Source: Thermoflavifilum sp. (GTDB lineage Bacteria; Bacteroidota; Bacteroidia; Chitinophagales; Chitinophagaceae). Taken from it: DNA of 64,000 nucleotides. Where the stretch lies: positions 744,001 through 808,000 of the forward strand of contig NZ_CP063141.1 in NCBI RefSeq assembly GCF_014961315.1. Reading direction: 5' to 3'. Both the position numbers and the translations under genes were made by a program. The notes under the pieces are model-generated. The model was not told the origin of the DNA. It did no database searches and saw only the letters and a list, made by a program, of their open reading frames with translations. Shown one piece after another: positions 55,345-64,000 of this stretch; the stretch's first letter is position 1; each line of letters starts with the position of its first letter.

Positions 55345-55395
55345 ATGTTACCCTAATTTCTATATCCGATTAATCAAACTTTATACTACCCACAA

Positions 55396-56028
55396 TCAGC
55401 TATGTTCTTCATTTTCACAGGTGAGATAGGTAATAATGAGTTTTTTTAAATGTTTTTTTACGCGATTTTTAATCCGTATGCTATATTCATCAAAACTGAT
55501 TTCTGGTATATGCATGAGCTGGCAATAAAATGATTTGGAAAGCGTAACCTGCGATATGGTTCCCACGATGCTGGCAACCGTAAGCTCAATATCCACCTTT
55601 CTGAAGATTTTCTTTCGCTGTCCTTCCTCAATAATTTTTTTGATGATTTCCAGATTTTGTTTTTTGATTTCAATCATCTGGTTTTTTATATTTTTTTCGG
55701 AAATCATCGAAAGCTGCCTGCTCATGATATTGTGAAAACGGTGATGGGTGAGAATACGATCTACATACAGATCAATCACTTTTTCAATTTTATGAACAGG
55801 ATCATCATCCGGACTTTTCTTCAATGCATCCAGTAAATCGCTCGTATATCCTGCACGATATTGAATCAGGGATTCCAGAAGTTTTTCTTTGGAACCAAAA
55901 TAGTAGGATATCATCGCAATATTCACACCCGCCCTGTTGGCAATATCGCGCACGGAAGTACCCTCATAACCCTTTTCGGCAAATAATTCCTCTGCAGCTT
56001 CCAGAATCTTTTCTTTCTTCATCTGCAA
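55396..56028 (-). CDS. TetR-family repressor of the efflux operon
   Basis: The 210-residue protein begins with the TetR helix-turn-helix (AAEELFAEKGYEGTSVRDIA, NIAMISYYFGSKEKLLESLI) and has a variable helical ligand-binding domain. It is the first gene of the operon. Its own promoter (box at 56056-56063) is covered by a 33-base inverted repeat, so it probably represses itself and the pump genes until a drug-like ligand binds. Confidence 0.93.
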   Translation of the reverse strand: MQMKKEKILEAAEELFAEKGYEGTSVRDIANRAGVNIAMISYYFGSKEKLLESLIQYRAGYTSDLLDALKKSPDDDPVHKIEKVIDLYVDRILTHHRFHNIMSRQLSMISEKNIKNQMIEIKKQNLEIIKKIIEEGQRKKIFRKVDIELTVASIVGTISQVTLSKSFYCQLMHIPEISFDEYSIRIKNRVKKHLKKLIITYLTCENEEHS

Positions 56029-56055
56029 CGCTTAACATCCATCAAAATAGCGCCG

Positions 56056-56086
56056 CAAAGTTAAACGAACGTTTGATTTAAACAAA
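56056..56086 (-). promoter_or_regulatory. Promoter of the tetR-efflux operon (-33 TTTG, -7 TAACTTTG)
   Basis: On the minus strand TTTG (56086-56083) and TAACTTTG (56063-56056) are separated by 19 bases, the Bacteroidota consensus arrangement. The tetR ATG is 27 bases downstream. Both elements are overlapped by the inverted repeat at 56063-56095. Confidence 0.7.
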
Positions 56087-56095
56087 TGTTTGTTT
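56063..56095. promoter_or_regulatory. TetR-type operator (inverted repeat)
   Basis: AAACGAACGTTTG (56063-56075) and CAAATGTTTGTTT (56083-56095) are inverted copies matching at 11 of 13 positions around a 7-base AT centre. The repeat covers the -33 box and touches the -7 box, so a bound repressor would block RNA polymerase. Confidence 0.7.
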
Positions 56096-56151
56096 ATCAA
56101 ATTGACAAAAACTTAACATCAACCCCGACCGATGTCATGTAACGATAATAC

Positions 56152-56808
56152 TTATCCGGGGATGCGGGTAATATATTTTTCCATTTCTTTGATCTGCTTC
56201 ACCAGCTCGGCTGTCGTGGGTTTTAGATCTTTTGCTTTTTTAAAATACATTTTCACGGCTTTGAAATCACGCCGGTTCATGGCAATGGCGGCCAGTTGTA
56301 AATAGGCTGCAGCCGTGTTTTCTTTATCGGGAAGTCCCAGCCGGATAGCCGTTCGCAGATTGGCATAAGCTGTTTTTAAATCGCCTTTCTGATAAGCAAT
56401 AGCTCCCAATTGAAAATAAGATACCCCCTCATAATCTTTCATGGTCTTGCTTTTCGTTTCCAGGCTCTTTCGGATATTTTCTTCTGCACTCGACAGGTCC
56501 TGATTTACCATATCCAGATTGGAACGAATGAGATAATAAGCCTGACGCAGGGGCTTAAACAACAATCGGGGAAAACGAATGCGCTGCAGCAAACGCCGGG
56601 CTTCTTCAAATTCGCCTGCTTCAATAGCCTCCTGAATCAATCGCATGGGACCTACCATAAAATGCCCGACAAGCAAAATCAAACCTATCAAATAAATGAT
56701 CCAGGCAATCAAAATGCCGCTGCTGATATTCACCCATACACCAATACACAGAATGGCAATAGCCACGTACAAACGATAGAGAATGAAATTTCTCCAGATT
56801 TTTTTCAT
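56152..56808 (-). CDS. Membrane-anchored TPR protein of unknown function
   Basis: The 218-residue protein has two N-terminal membrane helices (YVAIAILCIGVWVNISSGIL and IAWIIYLIGLILLVGHFMV) followed by helical TPR-like repeats (about 65-205; YFQLGAIAYQKGDLKTAYAN, YLQLAAIAMNRRDFKAVKMY). TPRs bind other proteins, so it may be a scaffold at the membrane. It is divergent from marC and stands alone. Confidence 0.78.
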   Translation of the reverse strand: MKKIWRNFILYRLYVAIAILCIGVWVNISSGILIAWIIYLIGLILLVGHFMVGPMRLIQEAIEAGEFEEARRLLQRIRFPRLLFKPLRQAYYLIRSNLDMVNQDLSSAEENIRKSLETKSKTMKDYEGVSYFQLGAIAYQKGDLKTAYANLRTAIRLGLPDKENTAAAYLQLAAIAMNRRDFKAVKMYFKKAKDLKPTTAELVKQIKEMEKYITRIPG

Positions 56809-56912
56809 GAATCATCCTTTAATTTCCCGAAAACAACGGGCAAAATTACGATTTCCCGGCCCATAGAAATCAACAAGAAAACATGGATATTTGAAATGCA
56901 AATGAATCATTC

Positions 56913-57479
56913 ATGACGCATCTCAAGGATATTGTTACCATTACCTTCACCCTGTTTGCCGTTATTGATATTTTAGGATCGATCCCGGTATTGATTGCTT
57001 TGAAAGAAAAATTAGGCCGTATTCAGCCCGTTCGCGCCACACTGGCTTCGGGATTGTTGATGATTTTATTCCTGCTGATTGGCGAGCCTTTTCTTTCGCT
57101 CATGGGTGTGGATATTCATTCATTTGCCGTGGCAGGATCGGTGGTCATTTTCATTTTAGGTCTGGAAATGGTGCTGGGTGTAGAGTTTTTCAAAAGTGAA
57201 AAAGGTGCGGAAGCAGGAGAGCTGGTGCCCATTGCGTTTCCATTGATTGCAGGATCGGGCACGCTCACCACCATCATGTCGTTGAAAGCCAATTATAGCT
57301 TTTATGATATCTTGATTGGTATTCTGATCAACCTGATTGTGATCTATGTGGTATTGCGAACCTTGCATTATATCGAGCGTATGCTGGGTAAAGCCGGATT
57401 GCTGGTGGTGCGGAAATTTTTTGGGGTGATTTTGATTGCTATAGCGGTAAAAATTTTCAAAACCAATCTGGGCATTTAA
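56913..57479 (+). CDS. MarC-family integral membrane protein
   Basis: The 188-residue protein has six membrane helices in the MarC pattern, with IDILGSIPVLIAL in the first and FPLIAGSGTLTTIMSL in the fourth. MarC was once tied to antibiotic resistance, which was not confirmed; the function of the family is unknown. The tRNA follows 43 bases after the stop on the same strand. Confidence 0.88.
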   Translation: MTHLKDIVTITFTLFAVIDILGSIPVLIALKEKLGRIQPVRATLASGLLMILFLLIGEPFLSLMGVDIHSFAVAGSVVIFILGLEMVLGVEFFKSEKGAEAGELVPIAFPLIAGSGTLTTIMSLKANYSFYDILIGILINLIVIYVVLRTLHYIERMLGKAGLLVVRKFFGVILIAIAVKIFKTNLGI

Positions 57480-57507
57480 CCTGGCGAGGATTGAGCAAAA
57501 GAATCGC

Positions 57508-57515
57508 TAACTTTG
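57508..57515 (+). promoter_or_regulatory. Promoter box for tRNA-Arg
   Basis: TAACTTTG is a full TAnnTTTG match seven bases before the first tRNA base. A TTG at 57491-57493 is a weak -33 candidate (14-base spacer). Confidence 0.55.
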
Positions 57516-57522
57516 CCTGCCT

Positions 57523-57594
57523 GGCCCCGTAGTACAATGGATAGTACATGAGTCTCCGGAACTCAGGATCCGCGTTCGATTCGCGGCGGGGTCA
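57523..57594 (+). tRNA. tRNA-Arg (anticodon CCG)
   Basis: The 72-base cloverleaf folds fully. The acceptor stem GGCCCCG pairs with CGGGGTC (one G-U). The D stem is GTAC/GTAC, and the anticodon stem TGAGT/ACTCA holds loop CTCCGGA with anticodon CCG at 57556-57558. The variable loop is GGAT, and the T arm is CCGCG-TTCGATT-CGCGG. The discriminator is A (57594). CCA is not encoded. Its last three bases are also the stop codon of maeB on the other strand. Confidence 0.95.
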
Positions 57595-59886
57595 CTGCTG
57601 ATGCTCCTCCTGTCTTCGGCATTTCTGTTGCGCATCTACCACGGCGATGGTCACCATATTTACAATTTGCCGTACCGTACTACCCAGTTGCAATACATGT
57701 ACGGGCTTTTTCATGCCCAGTAAAATGGGACCGATGGCTTCAAAACCCGCTACACCCATCAGCAGGTGATAAGCAATGTTGCCGGCTGCAAGGTTAGGGA
57801 AGATCAGGGTGTTCACATCGCCTTTCAGCAAGTCGGTAAAGGGGTAGTTGTCGCGTAATACTTCTTTGTTAAAGGCCAGGCTTGCTTGAATTTCTCCGTC
57901 AACCAGCAGGTCGGGATTTTTTTGTTTGACGATCTGCACGGCATCGCGTACCAGGATGGCTTCGGGCGTGTCGCTGGTGCCGAAATTGGAATAAGAAAGC
58001 ATGGCTACAACCGGCTTGATGCCGAATTGCTCTACCTCGCGAGCCACCAGCAGGGTAATATCGGCCAGTTCTTCGGAACTGGGATTCAGGTTAATGGTGG
58101 TATCGGCCAGAAACAGCGGGCCCTTACGGGTGAGGATGATATACATGCCGGCGACGCGTTTTACCCCGGGTTCGGTGCCAATGATCTGTAAGGCCGGCCG
58201 GATGGTGTCGGGATAATTTCGCAATAAACCCGAGATAAATGCATCGGCTTCGCCCGTTTCCACCATCATGCAACCAAACGGTGTGCGGGACCGCATGGCT
58301 TTTTTCGCTTCGTAAAGATTTACTCCGCGACGCTTCCGCTTGTCGAAATAGATTTCGCCGAAGCGAAGACGTTTTTCTTCCAGTTCATCTGCCTGCGGGT
58401 CGATGATGGGTACGCCGGGCAACTCGATGCCGTTTTCCTGCATCAGGCGTTGAATTTTACGGGCATCCCCCAACAAAATCGGGTAGGCAATTTTTTCTTC
58501 CAGCACAATTCGGGCGGCTTTAAGGATTTTTACATTGTCGGCATCGGCAAATACCACCCTGCGCGGATCTTTTCGGGCCAGTGCGCCCAGCGAACGAATC
58601 AGCTGGTTATCGAGCCCCAATCGGTTGTTCAACTCCACCCGATAAGCCTCCCAGTCGGAAATAGGACGCTGCGCCACCCCGCTTTCCATGGCCGCCCGGG
58701 CGACAGCCGGCGCCACAGTGGTAATCAACCGCGGATCAAAAGGCTTGGGAATGATGTAATGCCGACCGAAAGACAGGGTTTTTTCTTTATAGGCGATATT
58801 CACGATATCGGGCACGGGCTGACGCGCCAGTTCGGCCAGCGCATGCACGGCGGCCAGCTTCATGGCTTCGTTGATCTGGGTGGCACGCACATCGAGGGCC
58901 CCACGAAAGATATATGGGAAGCCCAGTACATTATTGACCTGATTGGGATAATCGGAGCGCCCGGTGGCCATAATGATATCCGGCCTGGCTTCAACCGCCG
59001 TTTCATAATCAATTTCCGGTACGGGATTGGCCAGAGCAAAGACGATGGGATTTTCAGCCATTCCTTTCAGCATATCGGCCGTCAGCACATTGCCCACACT
59101 CAACCCGAGGAATACATCGGCTCCCTGCAAAGCCTCAGCCATGGATTTCACCGGCCGGTCTGTGGCAAACTGGCGACGTATGTCATCGAGGTCTGTTCGA
59201 TCCACACTGAGCAACCCATCTTTATCAAACATGATGATGTTTTCTTTCCTGGCTCCTAAAGCCATGTACAGCTTCACACAGGCTATAGCTGCGGCTCCCG
59301 CACCGCTCACCACGATTTTCACCTGATCCATTCGCTTGTGCACCAGCTGAAGGGCATTGATCAGGGCTGCACCCGATATGATAGCCGTTCCATGCTGATC
59401 GTCGTGCATCACGGGGATACGCATTTCCTGTCGCAGGCGTTCTTCGATATAAAAGCATTCCGGACTTTTAACATCTTCGAGGTTGATGCCGCCAAACGTA
59501 GGCTCGAGGGCCTTGACCACGCGAACAAACTCATCCACATCGCGTACGTTGAGTTCCAGGTCGAACACATCAATATCAGCAAACATCTTAAACAGCACGC
59601 TTTTCCCTTCCATGACGGGCTTACTGGCTTCCGGTCCGATATCGCCCAGACCCAGCACCGCCGTACCATTGGTAATGACGGCAACCAGGTTACCCCTGGC
59701 GGTATATTGATAGGCCGCTTCGGGATTTTGTTGAATCGCGCGACAGGGTTCGGCAACTCCGGGCGTATAGGCCAGTGAAAGATCGCGCTGTGACTTGGTT
59801 TCTTTAGTGGGAACCACTTCAATCTTACCAGGACGTTCCTTGGCATGATAGTGCAGGGCATCCTGTTGCTGTGTGCTATCGGGCAT
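57592..59886 (-). CDS. maeB: NADP-type malic enzyme fused to phosphotransacetylase-like domain
   Basis: The 764-residue protein has a malic enzyme domain (about 1-425; [39 protein letters not shown], and the Rossmann motif [16 protein letters not shown]) and a C-terminal phosphate acetyl/butyryltransferase-like domain (about 430-750). It converts malate to pyruvate and CO2 with reduction of NAD(P). In such fusions the second domain is regulatory and binds acetyl-CoA. The stop codon shares three bases with the 3' end of tRNA-Arg. Confidence 0.95.
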   Translation of the reverse strand: MPDSTQQQDALHYHAKERPGKIEVVPTKETKSQRDLSLAYTPGVAEPCRAIQQNPEAAYQYTARGNLVAVITNGTAVLGLGDIGPEASKPVMEGKSVLFKMFADIDVFDLELNVRDVDEFVRVVKALEPTFGGINLEDVKSPECFYIEERLRQEMRIPVMHDDQHGTAIISGAALINALQLVHKRMDQVKIVVSGAGAAAIACVKLYMALGARKENIIMFDKDGLLSVDRTDLDDIRRQFATDRPVKSMAEALQGADVFLGLSVGNVLTADMLKGMAENPIVFALANPVPEIDYETAVEARPDIIMATGRSDYPNQVNNVLGFPYIFRGALDVRATQINEAMKLAAVHALAELARQPVPDIVNIAYKEKTLSFGRHYIIPKPFDPRLITTVAPAVARAAMESGVAQRPISDWEAYRVELNNRLGLDNQLIRSLGALARKDPRRVVFADADNVKILKAARIVLEEKIAYPILLGDARKIQRLMQENGIELPGVPIIDPQADELEEKRLRFGEIYFDKRKRRGVNLYEAKKAMRSRTPFGCMMVETGEADAFISGLLRNYPDTIRPALQIIGTEPGVKRVAGMYIILTRKGPLFLADTTINLNPSSEELADITLLVAREVEQFGIKPVVAMLSYSNFGTSDTPEAILVRDAVQIVKQKNPDLLVDGEIQASLAFNKEVLRDNYPFTDLLKGDVNTLIFPNLAAGNIAYHLLMGVAGFEAIGPILLGMKKPVHVLQLGSTVRQIVNMVTIAVVDAQQKCRRQEEHQQ

Positions 59887-59983
59887 GGTAAAACAGGCTT
59901 AGTCCATGCAAGTTAGCAAACCTTATGAAGACGCCTCCGCAAACAGGGATTGCTTATCTTTACATGAAACGAATTTTTATTTT

Positions 59984-60412
59984 ATGATCCAACGCATACA
60001 AACGATTTATTTGCTGCTGGCGGCCGGATGTGGTGTATTAAGCTGGATAATTCCTTTTGGAAAGATCGAATGGTTGAATCAGCCCACTACCGCTTATGTG
60101 GCCAACGATAGTTTCTGGCTGACCCTGCTGATGATCCTCTCTATTTTGCTGGCATTGATCGCCATTTTTCTGTTCAAGAATCGTAAGATGCAGTTTAGGC
60201 TTTGTATATTCGGCATATTGGCCGGATTGGCCGCGCTGGTACTGGAATATCAGATCGTCCACACCCACCAGTCACAACCCGCACTTATTCAGCGGGCTTA
60301 TTACTGGATAGGCCTGGCTTTGCCCGTGTTGATCATGCTTTTCTTTTTTCTGGCCGCCCGGGGTATCCGAAAAGATGAAAAACTGGTGCGCTCACTCGAC
60401 AGGCTTCGTTGA
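59984..60412 (+). CDS. DUF4293 membrane protein
   Basis: The 142-residue protein starts with the family signature MIQRIQTIYLLLAA and has four membrane helices, the last near LALPVLIMLFFFLAARGIRK. DUF4293 is found in Bacteroidota and has no known function. ATG 59984 is chosen for this N-terminus; an upstream in-frame ATG adds a hydrophilic extension. A near-match promoter box (TATCTTTA) lies just upstream. It converges on the T9SS protein gene. Confidence 0.85.
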   Translation: MIQRIQTIYLLLAAGCGVLSWIIPFGKIEWLNQPTTAYVANDSFWLTLLMILSILLALIAIFLFKNRKMQFRLCIFGILAGLAALVLEYQIVHTHQSQPALIQRAYYWIGLALPVLIMLFFFLAARGIRKDEKLVRSLDRLR

Positions 60413-60415
60413 ATG

Positions 60416-61648
60416 CTACAGATGCAATACCGGGAATGCATACGCAGGTACATTCCCTTCCTGCAACCACAGATAATACAGCCCGGCAGGTAAGTTGCGA
60501 AGGGGAATTTGCAATAGATTTTCTCCCACCTGTAAACGACCATGCCACATAGATTTCCCCTGAAGGTCAATCAGGCTGCACTCTACCCGCTGCTCCACAG
60601 GCATGTTCCATTCCACATATACCCAATCGCGTGCGGGGTTGGGATAAATCTTTTTCAAATACTGGGTGCGAAATACCACCCGCAACACCCGGCTGTACGT
60701 AATTTTTGCATCCTCATCCACCATCCTGAGTCGATAATACCAGATGCCGGCTGGATCCGGGAAATCGGTATAATCATAATGACGGGGCAAATCGCTCCGT
60801 CCAGCCGCCGGCACCCTGCCTACAGCCTGAAACTGCCGACCATCTGCACTTCGCTCCACCTCAAAATGCGAAGTATTTTGCTCGCTATCCGTCGTCCAAT
60901 GCAGGGCCACGGCCGATTTGATGACTTCAGCCGTAAAGGAAACCAGCCGCAGGGGCATATTTTCCTCATGCGCTTCCACCATCAGGTTGTCGATTTTTAT
61001 TTTTGGCCGTCCACCCTTATCGCCACCTGCACCATTAAACACATAAAATCGGAAAATGGCGACTTGATTTGCTAGTGTATCTGGGAGAGAAGCCTGCAAA
61101 TGAACCGAGTTATACTGATAATTCACGGCATCGAATTGCATCTCCGGTAAAAGAAAATAATGTTGCGTATCCACACTCCAGTATACCTGCAGCGTGGAAT
61201 GCCGATTTGAATTTACATTTCCAGAATGCACAGATGACGCATCGAATGCGAGTAAGCCAGGATGAAGGTTGTGAAAATCTACCCAGAAGTCAACAGCCAG
61301 AGCAGTTGAATAATCAGTAGTTCCCGATGTTGCAAATTGTAGAAAAGGATCGGTGCTGTCTTTAGGGCTTTTTTGTACACCCGCAGTAAAACCGGAAGTG
61401 AACACATGTGTATCTACAGTAGTGGTGATGCCATCGGGTATGGTACCGCCGGTTTGCACGCCTACGGCCGACCAGTGTTCGGCGCCTGCTCCGTCTGTAA
61501 AGCCATCTGTCCAGCTGCGCACGCTGTCGAAATGCTCTTCAAATCGTAAATTGGGTTGATTGACAAGCGATACCGGAGTTTGACTCCATCCGGAAAAAAC
61601 GGGACATAGGCCTGCCCCGATGCACAATAGGGTAATCCAGGGTTTCAT
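60416..61648 (-). CDS. Secreted protein with T9SS type A sorting domain
   Basis: The 410-residue protein has a signal peptide (LLCIGAGLCPVFSGWSQT), an N-terminal jelly-roll-like region that may bind glycans (about 30-225), a fibronectin-like segment (about 230-325) and a C-terminal sorting domain that begins KKIYPNPARDWVYVEW and ends with GLYYLWLQ and a hydrophobic tail. The C-terminal domain directs export through the type IX system, which GldH also points to. No catalytic site is recognised. Confidence 0.85.
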   Translation of the reverse strand: MKPWITLLCIGAGLCPVFSGWSQTPVSLVNQPNLRFEEHFDSVRSWTDGFTDGAGAEHWSAVGVQTGGTIPDGITTTVDTHVFTSGFTAGVQKSPKDSTDPFLQFATSGTTDYSTALAVDFWVDFHNLHPGLLAFDASSVHSGNVNSNRHSTLQVYWSVDTQHYFLLPEMQFDAVNYQYNSVHLQASLPDTLANQVAIFRFYVFNGAGGDKGGRPKIKIDNLMVEAHEENMPLRLVSFTAEVIKSAVALHWTTDSEQNTSHFEVERSADGRQFQAVGRVPAAGRSDLPRHYDYTDFPDPAGIWYYRLRMVDEDAKITYSRVLRVVFRTQYLKKIYPNPARDWVYVEWNMPVEQRVECSLIDLQGKSMWHGRLQVGENLLQIPLRNLPAGLYYLWLQEGNVPAYAFPVLHL

Positions 61649-61704
61649 TTTTCAAAGGGTTTTATGATCGTATGCTATGAAACATTGCAGGAAATATCTG
61701 CTCT

Positions 61705-61741
61705 ACCTATCCGTTCGTCCGTATTTTTCAGAAGGATAGGT
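61705..61741. repeat. 8-base inverted repeat upstream of the T9SS protein gene
   Basis: ACCTATCC (61705-61712) and GGATAGGT (61734-61741) are perfect inverted copies with a 21-base loop. They lie 57 bases upstream of the T9SS gene and 115 bases past the stop of the dehydrogenase gene. It could be an operator or a weak terminator. The rest of the 207-base gap is featureless. Confidence 0.35.
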
Positions 61742-61855
61742 CAACCAACGTGTGTAGAAGCCGGGAAGAGAAAAGAAAACACCTAAACCAGACAATAACT
61801 CATGAAAAATAAGGCAAACAAAGCATTTATGCAAGGGATATCGAAGCTTTTTTAT

Positions 61856-62809
61856 TCAGGCGACGACATGGATGGGCTTGCCGGCCTGAAAAGCTTTCAG
61901 GTTTTCTACAATCTGGTTCAGCAAGCGCTGGCGTGCGGCACGGGTGGCCCAAGCCTGATGTGGGGTGATGATGCAATGGCTGGCGTGTAACAGGGGATGA
62001 TCGGCTGGAGGAGGTTCCACGGAAAGAACATCCAGCCCGGCACCTGCTATCAAGCCCCGGTTCAGCGCATCGGCCAGATCGGCTTCCTGAATCAATCCAC
62101 CACGGGCCGTATTGATCAAAAAAGCTGTGGGCTTCATCAACGATAACAGCGATCGATTCACGAATCCTGCGTTATGCGTGGTGAGGGGGCAATGCAGGCT
62201 TACCACATCGGCTTGCTGGAAGCAGGTGGGCATATCTACAAACGTCACCCCTTCCATTTGATCACGCTCCGGATGCGTATGTACGGCGATCACCCGCATG
62301 CCCAACGCCTGTGCTATCCGGGCTACCGCCCGGCCGATGCGGCCCAGGCCTACAATACCCATGGTGAGGTCGTATAATTCAACCAGAGGGGTGATCTGAT
62401 AACTGAAATCCGGACAGGCCGTCCAACCCCCCTCATGCACGCTCGCATCGTGCAGGCCCACATGCTGGGTAAGCTCTAACAACAGAGCGAAAGTGTGCTG
62501 GGCCACAGCATACGTGCTGTAGTCGGGCACATGCGTCACCACAATTCCCCGTTCCCGCGCAGCATCAAGATCCACCACATTGTATCCCGTAGCCATCACG
62601 CCAATATACCGGAGCTGCGCAGCCTGCCGGATGATATCACCGGGCAATACCACCTTATTGGTGAGCACAGCTTCTGCATCCTGCATGCGCTCCTGAAGCT
62701 CATCGGGCCGGGTGCGATCGTATATCCTGACTTCGCCCAGTTGCAACAATGGTTCCCAGCTTAAATCACCGGGATTCATCGTAAATCCATCGAGAACAGC
62801 AATCTGCAT
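61856..62809 (-). CDS. D-2-hydroxyacid dehydrogenase (glycerate dehydrogenase-like)
   Basis: The 317-residue protein has the catalytic N-terminal part (GVMATGYNVVDLDAARERG), an NAD-binding Rossmann motif (GIVGLGRIGRAVA), the active-site Arg in INTARGGLI, Glu in LDVLSVEPP and His in IITPHQAW. The pattern fits glycerate/hydroxypyruvate reductases of the D-hydroxyacid family. ATG 62809 (MQIAVLDGFTMNPGD) is preferred to 62848. Confidence 0.88.
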   Translation of the reverse strand: MQIAVLDGFTMNPGDLSWEPLLQLGEVRIYDRTRPDELQERMQDAEAVLTNKVVLPGDIIRQAAQLRYIGVMATGYNVVDLDAARERGIVVTHVPDYSTYAVAQHTFALLLELTQHVGLHDASVHEGGWTACPDFSYQITPLVELYDLTMGIVGLGRIGRAVARIAQALGMRVIAVHTHPERDQMEGVTFVDMPTCFQQADVVSLHCPLTTHNAGFVNRSLLSLMKPTAFLINTARGGLIQEADLADALNRGLIAGAGLDVLSVEPPPADHPLLHASHCIITPHQAWATRAARQRLLNQIVENLKAFQAGKPIHVVA

Positions 62810-62948
62810 ATCGGGTTTATTGATGATTTGAAAAAGAGCATCCTTCACTTATTGGAATAGCGCAAAAATTTGTCTTTCTATAAACAAAAATTCAAAATTG
62901 TCCGGGATTCTTCAAAAATTTGTGTCTACTTATTTAAATTCAACCATC

Positions 62949-64000
62949 ATGCTTAGGGACTCCTTTTCACGCTTCCTGTTGCTATGCTACATCGGGATAT
63001 CTTTTGTTGTGTTATCTGCCTATGCTCAGGCACCATCGACTTCTTCTGTGACGCCAAACGGATTGGCACCCACACCTCCCATGGGCTGGAACAGCTGGAA
63101 TCATTTCGGATGCAATATCAATGAAAACATCATCAAGGAAATGGCCGATGCCATGGTGTCGAGCGGCATGAAAGACGCAGGTTATGAATATATCAATATC
63201 GACGATTGCTGGATGGACACCGTACGCGATGCCCAGGGCCGGCTGCAGGCCGATCCAAAACGTTTCCCACACGGCATCAAATGGCTGGCCGACTACATAC
63301 ATAGCAAAGGCTTGAAGCTGGGTATATACTCTTCGGCCGGCACCAAAACCTGCGCCGGTTATCCCGCCAGCCTGGATCACGAAGCCATCGACGCACAAAC
63401 CTTCGCCAGCTGGGGTGTGGATTACCTGAAATATGACAACTGTTATAACCAGGGTCGTCCGTTGATCGATCGCTACCGTGCCATGCAACAAGCGCTGGCG
63501 CATTGCGGACGACCTATCGTATTCAGTATCTGCGAATGGGGACTGGAAAATCCCTGGGAATGGGCACCCGAATTGGGTAACCTATGGCGTACTACTGGAG
63601 ATATCAACGACAGCTGGCAAAGCGTGATGAGTATCTTAGACCAGCAGGTGGACCTTGCCAGATATGCAGGCCCCGGCCACTGGAACGACCCCGACATGTT
63701 AGAGGTGGGCAATGGTGGCATGACAACCACCGAATATCAAGCTCATTTCAGCTTGTGGTGCATCCTGGCCGCACCGTTGATTGCAGGTAACGACCTGCGC
63801 AACATGAGTCCGGAAACAAAAGAAATCCTCACCAACCGCGATATGATCGCCGTAGATCAGGATCCGCTTGGAAAAGAAGGTTATAAACTCCAGGACGATG
63901 GAAATGAAGAAATCTGGGTAAAAGAAATGGCTGACGGCAGTCGCGTGGTGCTTTTCCTCAATCGCGGCGAGCATACTGCATTTATGACCACCAATGCCAC
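62949..64000 (+). CDS. Secreted GH27 alpha-galactosidase, N-terminal part (continues past window)
   Basis: The frame runs open to the window end (about 350 residues visible). A signal peptide ends near SAYAQ. Family 27 motifs are clear: PPMGWNSWNHFGC, YINIDDCWMD, the nucleophile Asp in VDYLKYDNC, the acid/base Asp in RTTGDINDSW, and GHWNDPDMLEVGNGG. It cleaves terminal alpha-galactose (or alpha-N-acetylgalactosamine) from sugars outside the cytoplasm. The catalytic domain is nearly complete; the C-terminal beta domain is just starting. Confidence 0.93.
   Translation, partial: MLRDSFSRFLLLCYIGISFVVLSAYAQAPSTSSVTPNGLAPTPPMGWNSWNHFGCNINENIIKEMADAMVSSGMKDAGYEYINIDDCWMDTVRDAQGRLQADPKRFPHGIKWLADYIHSKGLKLGIYSSAGTKTCAGYPASLDHEAIDAQTFASWGVDYLKYDNCYNQGRPLIDRYRAMQQALAHCGRPIVFSICEWGLENPWEWAPELGNLWRTTGDINDSWQSVMSILDQQVDLARYAGPGHWNDPDMLEVGNGGMTTTEYQAHFSLWCILAAPLIAGNDLRNMSPETKEILTNRDMIAVDQDPLGKEGYKLQDDGNEEIWVKEMADGSRVVLFLNRGEHTAFMTTNA

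Noticed and set aside
58450..59259. Open frame of 269 codons on the plus strand
   Set aside because: It is fully antisense to the malic enzyme domain of maeB, whose motifs are unmistakable; composition has no protein-family look.
1..64000. CRISPR array, prophage or insertion sequence
   Set aside because: No spaced short repeats, transposase motifs, integrase or terminal inverted repeats were seen.

Overview
The window looks like a chromosomal segment of a Bacteroidota bacterium, most likely from the Chitinophagaceae. The reasons are: a GldH gliding/T9SS lipoprotein, a secreted protein with a type IX secretion C-terminal sorting domain, families typical of the phylum (YaiO-type barrel, DUF4838, DUF4407, DUF4293, HYC_CC_PP, the bacterial GH3-auxin-type acyl-adenylating enzyme, malic enzyme fused to a phosphotransacetylase-like domain), and several TAnnTTTG promoter boxes, the -7 element used by the Bacteroidota primary sigma factor. 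A thermophilic relative such as Thermoflavifilum is possible, but the sequence alone does not settle it. The segment is densely coding and has no gene-free stretch above 300 bases. I saw no rRNA, insertion sequence, prophage or CRISPR array, and one tRNA.

Layout. 1-6177: a plus-strand operon with a processive glycosyltransferase (5' end outside the window), a TPR protein ending in an outer-membrane YaiO-like barrel, and a DUF4838 lipoprotein. Its architecture recalls PgaC, PgaA and PgaB, so it may make, export and trim an exopolysaccharide. 6146-7876: DUF4407 membrane protein and a single-span partner. 8041-14373: two glycosyltransferases, thiL, a SuhB-like phosphatase, a GH3-type acyl-adenylating enzyme and a LysE-type exporter. 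14367-18506: a LacI regulator and a secreted NagZ-type hydrolase fused to a class C beta-lactamase-like domain. 18571-21639: mutL and an orphan lipoprotein.

21642-33048 is a metal island on the minus strand: histidine kinase, response regulator, HMA metallochaperone-like protein, HYC_CC_PP protein, a CusA pump split into two coupled reading frames, CusC-like outer-membrane protein, two CusB-like adaptors, a His-rich permease and a DUF302 protein. The three methionines that bind Cu(I)/Ag(I) in CusA are conserved, pointing to copper/silver. A direct-repeat/palindrome element and a promoter box lie just before the HMA gene.

33081-44513 is mostly housekeeping: gldH, yicC, an RluE-type pseudouridine synthase, an LpxD-like acyltransferase, an SDR, pheS, a beta-propeller protein, a fatty acid 2-hydroxylase-like protein, a serine hydrolase, a ChbG-like deacetylase and lysS. 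44516-56028 holds a small redox/Crp group, an MFS carrier, a universal stress protein, and a drug-efflux operon (tetR, tolC-like, emrA-like, two tandem emrB-like genes) with a clear TetR-type operator over its promoter. 56152-64000: a TPR membrane protein, marC, tRNA-Arg(CCG) touching the stop codon of maeB, a DUF4293 protein, the T9SS cargo protein, a hydroxyacid dehydrogenase, and the start of a GH27 alpha-galactosidase.
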